The notes beneath the pieces are model-generated. The model searched no databases and was not told the origin of the DNA. It saw nothing but the letters and a program-made list of their open reading frames with translations. Both the position numbers and the translations under genes were made by a program. DNA of 64,000 nucleotides, taken from contig OX031069.1 in assembly GCA_943736015.1 (NCBI GenBank), positions 39,590,728-39,654,727 on the forward strand. Direction: 5' to 3'. The DNA comes from Tridacna crocea (taxonomy: Eukaryota; Mollusca; Bivalvia; Cardiida; Cardiidae). Shown here in pieces: positions 1 to 12,600 of this stretch. Position 1 is the stretch's first letter. Each line of letters starts with the position of its first letter.

Positions 1-183
1 GGCTTTCAGTCGTATATAAGTTATATGACAGCGACAGACAAATGGTTGGTCAATCAGTTACTTGCTCGTTTCTGCCAGAACCATGCCTTCCTGTTAGCGA
101 CAATACAGCCGAAGACTAATACAAACCACAGCTCGAACATTACACGTCGGCCCCTTTACCTTAACCCATGTAGATAACTTAGT
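1..183. other. Intronic sequence, nothing recognised
   Basis: No exon of SLC23 N-terminal sequence was found before 446. The stretch is ordinary intronic sequence in all frames. Confidence 0.5.
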
Positions 184-401
184 TTTACCCTAACGCTGCT
201 TAGCGCGACTCAGGGACCTTTAGCGGACAGTGTAGATCAAGATCAGACTGCACAGAACGTGCAGTCTGATCTTGGATCTATACTGTCCGATAAGGAGATT
301 ATCTTTAGAAAAAAAACTTTGAAATAGTAAAATATGGATTTTTAACTTTTTACTATTGGCTTGAAAGTTTTATTTTACATATTTAGCCAGTCAAGGGTTA
401 T
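184..401. repeat. MITE family C, copy 1
   Basis: Family C is about 210 bp, ending in TTAACCCTTA...AGCAGGATAAGGGTTAA-type termini, with a central hairpin AGATCAGACTGCACAGAACG and its complement between GGACAGTGTAGATC and GATCTACACTGTCC. This copy has a degenerate left end. Confidence 0.8.
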
Positions 402-445
402 AGAAGTAAATAAAAAAAACTAATCTATGTTCTTTATCCTTTCAG

Positions 446-603
446 CAAGGCTTGCTGTCACTGTCCGGTCAGCTGATTGTATCACTGCTGGTGGCCGAGG
501 CGGTCTGTGCATCTGATAATGATATCATTAAAGCCAAGCTGCTGAGCTCTACCTTGATGATGAGTGGCATAACAACGTTAGCTATGTGTCTGCTTGGTGT
601 CAG
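446..603 (+). CDS. SLC23: SLC23 exon (first visible; TM1-TM2)
   Basis: Acceptor TTTCAG at 440-445, donor GTAAGA at 604. Encodes QGLLSLSGQLIVSLLVAEAV and then the SGITTL segment, ending in a split Arg codon (AG|G). Compared with mammalian SVCT1, the first residue Gln takes the place of the TM1 histidine. Confidence 0.93.
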
Positions 604-3600
604 GTAAGATATTTAGATGCCTGCAACCCACAGACCGCGAGAGAGAGAGGGAGATAGAAAGAGAGATAGAGAGGGGAGGGGGAAGGCGGGTGGACAGGTT
701 TCGGGATGGACGGACAGGCTGGCGGGTTAACGGATAGACGGATATACGGACAGACGAACAGGCGGACAGAAAGGGGTGTTAGGCTTATCAACTTAGTAAT
801 TAAGCGTGGTTTCAGTTCTCAAGAAAATTGTGGTTGTCAGCTTCTTTTCTCTTTAACTACAGTAATATTGATAATAGAAATAATAGTAAATCAAATTTGT
901 TATTATGATGATGATGATGATTATTATTTTTATCATGATTATTAATTTGCTATGATCGATCGATCGTTTGGCTGTTTGATGTTTAATAACGTTTTCAACA
1001 CGTTTGAAGCTTTATCGCCTGGAGTTTCTGCCGTTGCACAATATTCTTTTAAAGCCACTGGCTGCTTTCCCTCGTAACCGTCGTCGAAACACAGACGACA
1101 CCTTACGCAAATATCCAAACGCCCCGTTTCGCGTGTTGCAAGCCATAAAAGCTTTCTAGGACAGAAGGGGTTAATTCGGTCCAACGATGTTTACAACTTT
1201 AGGCCTACATTTGTCTGGTATCAGATTGTTAGTTGTGTTGGGGTTAACGCCACTTTAACAGCTAAGGTCATATCGTGGCGGTCGGTGACGCACATGTGTT
1301 TCCTGGCTTACCAGTACAAGCACTACTTTCTTTCCAAAGCCACCGACTACTTTTCTCACATGCTTCAGCAGAGGTGAGAGGCGAAAATATGCCGGAAAGA
1401 CAGTTGGCCTCAACCGGGTATCGCACTCACAACCTCCAGGTCATGAGTCCAACACGCTCACCACTGAGCCACCCGGGCGGGCCTCTGGTATCAGAAGAAA
1501 CTTTATAGAGCTTGATAAATCAAAGCGTTGAAAATGCTGGAGTGGTATTTGCTGCGGAAGCCATTGTGTGGAATTAATAATTTGACAGGAAAAGTGAAAT
1601 ATCATTCAAACATTTGCTTGAAAGTCAACATTCTAAGCAAATGAATACCTTTTTGGTGGAATGGGAAGTACTCATGACAAAGTTAAGATTATTTGTGTAT
1701 TTCGTCATTCGGAGGAGTGACGAGTAACGTCTCTTGACATTAGAGTGCATGATGAATGAAGAGAGAAACCATGTAAATATATTGAATAAAATTAAGTTCG
1801 TATCTGGAAACTGCGATTTTGAGATATGTTTGGCCGTAGAGATTTAATTCCCAGCATTACAGTCGATTATTTCGATCTATAAATATTCATGAACAATCAG
1901 ATGGAGTAGCGCGCAATCATTACACGAACAAGCCAAGGTACGAACTGGTTTCGGAACGAAAAAACCCAGGACCAAGCGATCAGTAGGCAAATTTTGTAAA
2001 TATATCATTTTGCCAATAGAAGGCTATGAGCGGATGGAGCTATTTTCAGTGTGCTATTTCCACGATCAATTGCCTCAGCCAGTGTATTTTTAACATACCA
2101 TTTCCAATTACATATAAAGAGCTACCGAAAAACTCATTTGTCTGAGAAAAAATAATTTTAATTGGGTTTATTTCCTTCGACTTTGCGCAAAATACGATAC
2201 ATGGTCTTCAAAATTCAACATTGAACTCAAAGTGATTTTGTCTTGGACAAATACCACAAAAAATGATTATTCGTTCACTTTGCAAAACAAATACATTTAT
2301 TCAAAAAGTTTGTGGCATTTTCTCTGCTAAGTATTTGACATTCTTTTGATATTGATACATTCAGATGAATAAGTAGAAACTTTCGATTTGTGAAAAAATA
2401 TGAACTTGTTTATCCTGCGGGTCCAATGCAGACAAATTTGATCTACATTTTCTGTTAAACCTATTGAGGTTGAAAAACAACTCAATATCACTTTGAATTC
2501 ATTGGGTAATAATTAAAACATTATGAAATACAAAACTCTAATGTTCAATATTTCGGCTATTGCCTTTTTCAAGATTTAACTCTTTACCAAACGACAAAAT
2601 TTTGAACTAGTCCAAATTAACAGCATTTGCAGACGACAAAATAAATCTGAATTAAAAATTGAAATTTGATTTTGGAGAGTAGAAAGCATTGTGGGAAAAG
2701 GAGAAAATGCTGGTTACCAGCATTTTCTCCTTTTCCCACAATGTTTTCTAAAGGCGTCAAAAGTAGGGACTGTGTGGTAATAGGCTAAAAATACCTTGTC
2801 CACAAAATCATTTTTAGCGTGTATCATTGCTACCGAGGTCGCCATGTTGATAGTCATAGCAGCAGGATCCGTTCTTCTCTCACTGCCGATCCTTGTTCCG
2901 GCGACTGTTAAGTTGAAAAGGAAGCATTGGCCTGCGAAGACTATTGAATGAGGTACTTGTAAAAAAAATCCCAGAAAAGCACAGACTTGTGGGATTGCTG
3001 CTACGATATAACTGAAAAAGTCATGAAAACGGTTCCCCACACCTTATCTTACATACAAACAAATGTTGAAAGTCGAGGAGAAAAAGTAATCCCTTCGATA
3101 AAGGTGAGTGTCCGGTCAACCGTCCAGGTCGTTTGTCCTGGGTCAAATTTATCAACAAATATGCCAAATTTTGTAACAACTGACCTATATTTTGACCCTG
3201 GTTTCATTTTGTAAGAGTACATTTGTTGGTATATAATGTTATAATGTTGAAGCATACTCTGTGAGGGGGTGGGGGGGCTTAATGTATCTGCAAAAAAATC
3301 GATCCAGGTCCGCAAAGGCTGCAATGGATCGAAAATGTTTGCTTCTGCTCAGTTTTCTACTTGTCAAAGGATCAGTCTACCCTCTGATTTCAGTCGGCCT
3401 TTAGACAAAATGGATTTTTGTGGTCTTTAATTGTGTAAGGCCTTGCATAACGGGAATGCAACCTTTTGTCAGAGTATATACACAGTATTATATTAGACAG
3501 TCGAGAATTAAGATCAAATCGCACTTACCGTACATTTTCATTTTGATACACAGTGTTTGTGAAAGCTTATTGATCAGTGGTGCGTTATAGAGTGAAGGTA

Positions 3601-6600
3601 TAAAATGGTGTTGAACAATGTTCTGTGAAAAGGGTCTTTTATGCATCTGCAAAAAGTATCGACTCAGGTCAGCCTGCGCAGTTCGCGCAGGCTGACCTGA
3701 GCCGAAACTTTTTGTTATTGGTCAATTTTCTGCATACCCAAAGACTATTCTACCCCATATTTCATTCAGTTATTCGACAGAATGGCTTTTAAAATATGGA
3801 GTGCAACACGCGAAAAGATGCATTCGGACATTTGCGTAAAGTGTCGTCTCGGATTAGCCTGCGCAGTTCGCGCAGGCTAATCCGAGACGGCACTTTACGA
3901 CTATATTAGATTTTGTGCTACAGTAGACTTTCGTAAAACAGAAAATCACATAAAATCGGGAAGTGTCGTTTCGGATTAGCCTGTGCAGACTGCAGACGCT
4001 GATCCGAGACGACACTTTACGCAAATGTCCGAATGACCCTTTTCGCGTGTTGCACTCCAATTATTATATCTATGACTACATATAATGACTTTCTTGGTAT
4101 ACTGTATCACGGAGATGCATCGAGCCCCCTTTCGCCAGAGTACGACTCATTTTTTCCCTATTTGAGACCTCATGCTGTTGTATAGAACGTAGAAATATGC
4201 AAACGCGTTGCAACTCAATAAACGCCATGTAAATGAATTGAATATAATGTGGCTTGCGATACGCGAAAAAGGGTTGTTCGGACATTTGCGTAAAGTGTCG
4301 TCTCGGATCAGCCTGCGCATTCTCCGCAGGCTAATCCGAAAGGGAAAATTCCGTTTTAATGTAATTTTCTGTCTTGCATAAGTCCTCTGTAGCCAAACAC
4401 TAATGTAGTCGTAAAGGAACGTCTCGGATCGATCAGCCTGCACGGACTGCGCAGGCTGATCCGAGACGACACTTTACGCAAATGTCCGAATCCCTGTTTT
4501 CGCGTGTTGCAAGCCATATATAAGCCATACTTTGGCAAAAGGGGGCTTAATGCATATCCGTGATGCATGATACCAATTAAACTATCACCTTTTCACAGAT
4601 CCATACTAGCCACTTTTTATGTAAAAACTGACTGAATCATGACGTAGACTGGCCCTTGTCCATACAGAAAACTAGCCATTAACAAAAAGTTTCGGCGGAC
4701 TGCACAGGCTGCCTTGGGTCGATACTTCCCGCAGATGCATTAAGCCTCCTTTTTTAAAGAGCCAGGCTCATAATATTATATGGCTTGCAATACGGGAAAA
4801 GGGGCATTGGGACATTTGCGTAAAATGTCGTCTCGGATCAGCCTGCGCAGTCCGCGCAGGCTAATCCGAGACGGCACTTAACGACTACATTAGATTTTGT
4901 GCTACAGCAGACTTTTGCAAAACAGAAAATCACATTAGAACGGAAAGTTTTGTGTCGGATTAGCCTGCACAGACAGCCCAGGCTGATTTGTGATGACACT
5001 TTACGCAGACGTCCGAATGCCCCTTTTCACGTGTTGCAGGCCATATACGTGTGTATATAAAAAAAAAGATCGTTTATCTTGCAATATAAATAAAAAATGC
5101 GCTGTGTGGTTTTAATTTAATCCTTTTTCCAAACGACGAATTTACAAAGAGCAGAAAGTTCTTACTTGTACAAGCTTGAGCAGACTGTGTACGCTGACCT
5201 TGGTAGATACTTTCTGCAGATTCATTAAGCACCCTTATCACAGAGTATAGCTTTTACGTACGGGTTGAGCTGGAATTAACACAAACTATACTCATATACA
5301 TGGCACTCATTGTTGTGCAAGAGATGTTTTTTTTTCTTTTTCGGTTAAAGATCGAAATTTATTTCATAAAGTGAATATTATCGGTAATAATTTCACGAGT
5401 GGCTGCAGCCAATCATGATATGAAATAAATTTCGATGTTTCACTGGGAAAAAAAAATATTGTATCTATTTCTAGCTTCTAACTTTTCTTTTTTTTGGGGG
5501 GGGGGGGGGGGGGTAGGGGGGAGACTTTCATCAAAGTACAGTCGTTCGCGTTAACTCCCCGTGGCGTACCTTTCCCCAACACCCTCCCCCCTTCCCCCGC
5601 CCCTCCCCACACACAAACCAAGCAACAACGTATTACACTATTCTATTATGTTAGGTGCGAGAAATGTTGGGTAAATGCTCATATTAAGTGACGTCATATT
5701 TGGCTTGCAACACGCGAAAAGGGACATTCGAACATTTGCGTAAAGTGTCGTCTCGGATCAGCCTGCGCAGTCCGCGCAGGCTGACCCGAGACGGCACTTT
5801 ACGACTACAATGGATTTTATGCTACAGGAGACTTGCGCAAAACAGAAAATTTCATTAAAACGGAAAGTGTCCGAGACGACACTTTACGCAAATGTCCGAA
5901 TGTCCCTTTTCGCGTGTTGCAGGCCAATTTTCGTCTTGCTGAATGGCACGCACGGTATACCTAGGCAACTAGTGTACGGGTAATACTGTTTCCGCCTTCA
6001 AATGAAGCGTTACGGAAACGTTCAACAATTAATTTCACTGGTCGTTACTATGAATGATCAAACCGATAATAATCACCCATTATTTCCCGATAAAACACCT
6101 CAAAGCATCTACTAAACGAATGTATATTTGATAGACGAACCTTTTTCCAGGTTGCCGTTCTTCCAAGGAGCGTCATCAGAATATATAGTGCCTTTGCTTT
6201 TGGTAGCCAATAATGGTGGAACATTTTGCTCAAATATTGCATCAGGTAAGTGACGTAAGCCGTTCTATATTGAGTCTTTAGTACGCTTGAATGGTAAAGA
6301 AAAAAAAAACGGTGGGAATCGCCAGTTTGAAATAGTCCTATAGGTGTAGGTTGTATCTCACCTCCATAATGACAGGCGAGTTATGGCATCTCTTTTTCCG
6401 TCGTAAACATTTATCTTAGGCGTATTCCTTTCGCTACTGCGAACACTCCGGACATGCTCTGGGTGAACGGAGTATTTCGAAACACTCTGCCGTGTTCTTC
6501 AGAACATGTACTGACTGTTCTAATTCAATCGAGGTGTAGTGCACCTGCTGAACGGTTGCTAGGTGATACAAGATAGCTAAAAGCAGGACAATTCTTTATG

Positions 6601-9600
6601 GTGAAACTTGCAATTGTCTTTTTTGCGATATGAACACCATAAAAAGGAGCATGGTAGACTCGTCTCTACTCCCTCTCCGCAGCTAATCCTATCCTCTACT
6701 AGCACAGCTAATGATAGTAGCTATCGCAACAGCCATCATGGCAATGAACATTCATTTTGATATTGTTTAGAACAATGGTCCGAAAATGCTCCATTCAGGA
6801 CATAATTCCAGAACAGTGTATGTGTTCTGAAATATTCCTTTCGCATATTCCTGAACAGCATTCAAGAACACAGAACATTGTGCCAGAACATGTGAATGGA
6901 ATACGTTATCGTCCAAATGTATCGGAAATTTGTCAGAGTGCTATCCTCCATCAAAGAAATAGATCAAATTTTTTAACCCTTAGACTGCTAAGCGCGACCC
7001 ACTGACCTTTTGCGGACAATGTAGATCAAGATCAGACTGCACAGAACGTGCAGTCTGATCTTGGATCTACACTGTCCGATACAGATACAGTTTTTGCCTA
7101 AAATATGACCTTGAAAAAGCAATATTTGGATGTTTTACTATCAGCTTCATGAAATTTCAGTCATTTAGCAGGATAAGAGTTAATGCGACTCACTTTGGGC
7201 CGCAATCTACGCAATTACGTCAACTCTGGAGAAAACACTGCATCATATAGGGGTGCATATTTTCGCCCAGATCTTCTTAAAACTTGTACAGAATGTTTAA
7301 TCACAAAATCTAAAGTAGGTTCTAATATAGGTTACCATAGTAGACCACATCACCACTTGACTTAAGTAGATACAATGTTTCCCTCTTAGCTCACCTGAGC
7401 ACGAAGTACTCAAAGTGAGCTTTTGTGATCGTGCTCTCCGGTGTTCGTCGTCCTTCATGCGCCGTCCGTTGAACTTCGTCCGTCGTGCAGCCGTTAACAT
7501 TAACCTTGTGTGCACTTTACAGGCCACAAATTCCGTCAGAAACTTATTAACTTGGTCAGAATGTTTGTTTTGAAAAAATCCTTGAAAAGTTCGAAATTGG
7601 GTCATGTCGGGTCAAAAAGTAGGTCACCAGGCCAATCCTAGAAAAACCTTGTGTGCACTCTACAGACCACATTTTGAGTCTAATACTTATGGAACTACGT
7701 TACAGTGTTTGTCTGGACGATATCTCGGACAAGTTTGAAATTTGGTCATGTCTGGTAAAAAAGTAGGTCACTTGACCGTATCTTAGAAAATCATAGAATG
7801 CACTTTAGAGGCTTCATTTTCAGCCTGATACTCATGACACTAGGTCAGAGGCTTTGTCTCGATAATATCTCAGAGATGTGTGAAATTGGGTCACCTCAGG
7901 TCAAAAAGTAGGTCGGTCAGGCAAATCTTTAAAATCCATGTAAGCACCCTACAGGCCCAATTTTCAGCCCGATACTCATGATACTCGATCAGAGTATTTA
8001 TATTGATGATATCTCAGAGAATAATGAAATTTGGTCACCTGTAGTCAAAAAATGGGTCACTGGGCCAAACCTTAGAAAAACCTTGTGTGCAGTTAACCCA
8101 CAATCCCACACAATCCCTACTTTTGACGACCCTGAGAAGGAAGACTTTAGAAAACATTGCGGGAAAAGGAGAAAATGCTGGTAACCAGCATTTTCTCCTC
8201 TTCCCACAATGTTTTCTACCCTTCACAAAACAAATTTCAAATTTTCAGTCACTTTTATTTTGTCGTCTGCAAACGCTTTCGATTTGGACAAACCTAAAAT
8301 TCTGTCGTTTGGTAATGTGTTAAGAGGCTACATTTTCAATCTGGTTCTCTTGAAACTCGGTCAAAATGTTTGTCTTGTTGATATCTGTGATATTTTTGAA
8401 ATTGGGCCATGTCTGTTTCAAAAAAGGAGGTCACGTAATCTCTTATATTTTACATAATCACGATCAAGATCTCTGCAACTTTAACAACCCAAGATGGCTT
8501 ACTTGGATGAGCGCTTTAGGACCAATGGTCCGCTTGGTATGAACGAGCTGGCAGCGTATTTCAGGAGATATACGAGTCCTTTCCTGTCAAAATAAATGAA
8601 GGAGATACATGTTGTAATTTTAGATAGGTTTGTCCGATAAGATCAAGAAGTCTGTATTTCAATCCTAAGGTTGCAACACGCGACCCAAGGACCATATCCA
8701 GACAGTTTGGGTCAAGAAACGGTCAACACAGAACGTTCAGTCTGGTCTTTAATCTACACTATCCGAAAAAAAAGATATGTTTCCACAAAAAATACCACTG
8801 AAAGAGCAAAATTTGGGTTTTTACTATCGGCTTGGAAGTCTCATATAAGATAAAGGTTAATGTGCAATTTTTGGTGAAAAGTCTTCCGATTAAAATACCT
8901 CAACGTACTTTGTTGGGTACCTTTATGGGGTAAGTGACATTTTTAAAGTGTGTCAGCAGGTGAGAATGAAAAAGTGTTGTCACAGCTTCGTGCGTTTATG
9001 ACTGGCGGAGCTATAAAGGAATATTTTACGGTTAACCTAAAGCGTCCTTATTTCTGCTTTCTGCTTTTGAATTTTTATGGACATGAATATGTGATCCATC
9101 ACGCAAAAAGAGACCTTTTGGGAATTTGCGAAATATGTCAACCCAGGTCAGACTGCGCGAATTGCGCAGGCTGACCAGAGTTGACAGTTTTCGCTTTTAT
9201 GGTATTTTCTGTATGAATAGTGATCAATGTACCTTGTTATAAAATCATTCTTGAATAATCAACTTAACATTTACCTGCACTATCGTTGATCTGCAGGGCC
9301 CATATTCACCAACCATTCTTAAGAAAATTATTTGTCTTATTCTCCAAAGTTTTCCAGGTTTGAAAGAAACACAATTTCTGATTGGCTAAATAATTTGGTT
9401 TAGCCAATCAGAAGTTGTGTTTCTTTCAGATGTAGAAAATTCTTGAGAATAAGACAAAGAATATTCTTAAGAATGGTTGGTGAATACAGGCCCTGTTTTC
9501 ATCTAATTGATGTAAAGAATTCCCAGATGGTCCCTTTTTAGCTTGATGGGTCACATTCGTATTCAGAAAAATTATGTTCTATTAAAATGTAGTTCAGTAC

Positions 9601-12600
9601 TGATGTACTTTAATACATCTGCAAAAGGTATCGGCCCATGTCCGCGCAGTCTGACATGGGACGAAACTTTTAGCTTTTTGTTTGTTTTTCTCGTGTCAAA
9701 GGGCCGTTCTAAGTCATGATACAGTCAGTTGTAAGGCAGAAATGATTTTGTCATCCATTATTATGTGATAACTTGGTTGGTATAATGGATCACCTAGGTG
9801 CACTGAACTAGATTTTCCCTAGCGTGGCTGGATGTATAGTTTTATTTCTTGATGTAGTGCACTTCGAACATATCTTTATGACAATCTAAAGAATCTAGAG
9901 GCAGACATATCATTAACCCTTTACTCCATAGATACTCATTTCTACGCATTGCTTGTATGAGCCTTTGGAAAACATTGTGACAAAAGGTGAAATTGCTCGT
10001 CACGAGCAATTTCACCTTTTGTCACAATGTTTTCTATGCTATCAAAAGGTGTCCTATTCACATAAAAAACAGCTTCATCCATGCTGTTATTTAGGGTCAA
10101 TTAGAGACACCATAGAAATGCCTTATGGGCTAAAGGGTTAACTCTTTACCAGACGACAAAATTTAAAGCTTGTCCAAGCTGAGAGCATTTTCAGAGGACA
10201 AATCAAATGATGCAATTTTTCTTTGATTGGATGAAAAATATTGCGAGAAAAGGTACCACCATTTTCCTGTATTTCTCAAAAAAATTGCCACGATGTTTTC
10301 AAAAGCATTTTGGTTCGGTTCGATAAAATTCGGGATTGTGTGGAAAAGGGTTTATACTTAAATTGCATAAGAATGGATATTTCCGATCGTAATGTACTCT
10401 TCAACCGCTGCAAGGTTAAAGTGGTCCGTCCTGGGCGAAATACCTAATAAAATACAAGGCAGAATAACTCAAAGATCAGGCTGCACGTTCTCAACAGTCT
10501 CATCATTGATGCTGATACTCTTGATACTTTGATACTCTCCGCGAAAAATCTTTTAAGTTGTCTGGAGTATCTCTAATACTTTATCGCATGGAAAAAAAAA
10601 ATTAAACTCGTCCAAACACAAAGCATTTGCAGACGACAAAATAAATGTCGCTCAAATGACGGGATCTATCTTTCAAAGAAAGGAAAACTTTGTGAGAAAA
10701 GGAGAAAATGCTGGTTACCAGCATTTTCTCCTTGTTCCACCATGTTTTCAAAGGGTTTGTATCTCAGGATCGTGAAAACAAGTCGTTTGAAAAAACCTCG
10801 AGTGATCAGTTGAAGCCACGAGTCTGTTTATAAAGGACGGCAGTCTTTGGCTTTGAGGCCTGGGCAAGAATGCAGGAGAGAATGCATTTAACCCTTATCT
10901 TGCTGAATAACTAAAACTTTTTTTTTCGATTCGATGTTAATAACTCAAACATTACTGTTTCAAAGTTATGTGTTGGGGAATAATATCTCCATGTCGGACA
11001 GTGTAGATCAAAGATCAGACTGCACGATCTGTGCAGTCTGATCTTGATCTAGACTGTACGCAAAAAGGTCATCGAGTCGCGCATAGCAGCAAAAGGATTA
11101 AGTAACTAATATAGCTTTCAAACAGTTCAGCAAACAGACAGGCGGACGTTGGGTCGGACGGACAGTTGGACGGACAGAAAGCAAACAAGTAGACTGACAG
11201 GTAACACTTGTGATGTTTTTTTTTTTATAACAGGAACCAACGAAGGTCAAAGCAGCACTAATGGCAGTAATTCAGGGATTCAGGGTGGGTTCGAAAATAT
11301 TACAGAGGATCGGATCATACATAATGTTCAGGCTGTGAGTGTTCTGTCCTTATGTAGTCTTCATGTAACACACCTTCAAAGTTTGAAATAGTCAGCAATT
11401 TGATCTTTTAGAAAGGGGTCATGTATTGCACATTGTAGATCCAAGATCATATTGCAGGTTCTTAATTCAGTCTTTCTAATGATCTTGTTTTATTATACCC
11501 CCCAAAACTAATGTTTTCTGGGGAATACCAGAATCAACCTGTCTGTCCGTGTGTCCGTCCGTCTTTGTGTCCGTCTGTATACAAATAATTGCCTGTTTCT
11601 GTCAAAGCGTGGGCGGAGATATTTATTCACATTCATTGACAGCACTAGTTTCTCATTCAGTTTTTAGACAAACCTTTCCTAGACAAGTTTCCAGACTAGT
11701 TCAGAGTGGAGACAATTGCTCAGGACACAAAAATATGACTTGATATAGGCAGTAAAAAAGTTTAAAAACAGCGTCGGAAAAGGGGAAAACACTGGTTACC
11801 AACGTTTTTGCTTTTCCCCTTAAGGTAGTACTATTCTAATGAAAAACAGTTATTTCCACAATATTATTATCCTAAAAAATTGCTGTAGTTGAAAATGAGT
11901 ATCATTGTAATGCTTTAACCGAGCCACTTTTTCCAATTTTTCCTCGTAAGAATTATCATTTATAAGTCTAAAGCCACTCTATTCTCAATACAAAAGGAGG
12001 TCATAATTACCTCCCTTTTCAGAAAACTAACAAAAATATCATCGTATAATTTCAAGATAGACAACAAATGAATTTCTGGTCGGTTAGAAATGTGCAAAAA
12101 TATTTTATCACATAACCTCCCTTGTTTTCAGTGTAATATACCCATTACGAATTTTCTTATCTCACACACGTTTAATATCACATTTGCGTGACGTCATTTT
12201 TGACGTGATTTTGTACGCACTTCATACAAGTGAATGGAAAATACCGCGGGTGCATTTATGAATGTTTTTTTTTTTTGCATCATCTGATCTATATTTTGTG
12301 AAATATCGTAATGTGATAAAAAGAATCTGACATTTGTAGGCTTTTGAGATAAGATTTTATTAAACTCGTCAAGGAAAATGTTATTAAGCTCGCCAAAGGC
12401 TCGCTTAATAACATTTCCCTTGACTCTTTTAATAAAATCTTATCTCAAAAGTCCACTCATGTCAGATCCTATATATATCAATATAAATCCTTATTTATCA
12501 ACTGATAAGAAATTTTATCCCATGTTGCATTAGAAACGTTATAATGGTAATACCTTAATGATGTTAATAGTATATTTCCCCTTTATCATCAAACATGGGA

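Noticed and set aside
1410..1485. Possible tRNA gene on the minus strand
   Set aside because: Box-like motifs only. I could not fold a convincing cloverleaf and the element continues beyond the head.
2650..2795. CRISPR-like repeated palindromes
   Set aside because: The palindromes are dispersed transposable elements with TTAA borders, without regular spacers, in a eukaryotic context.
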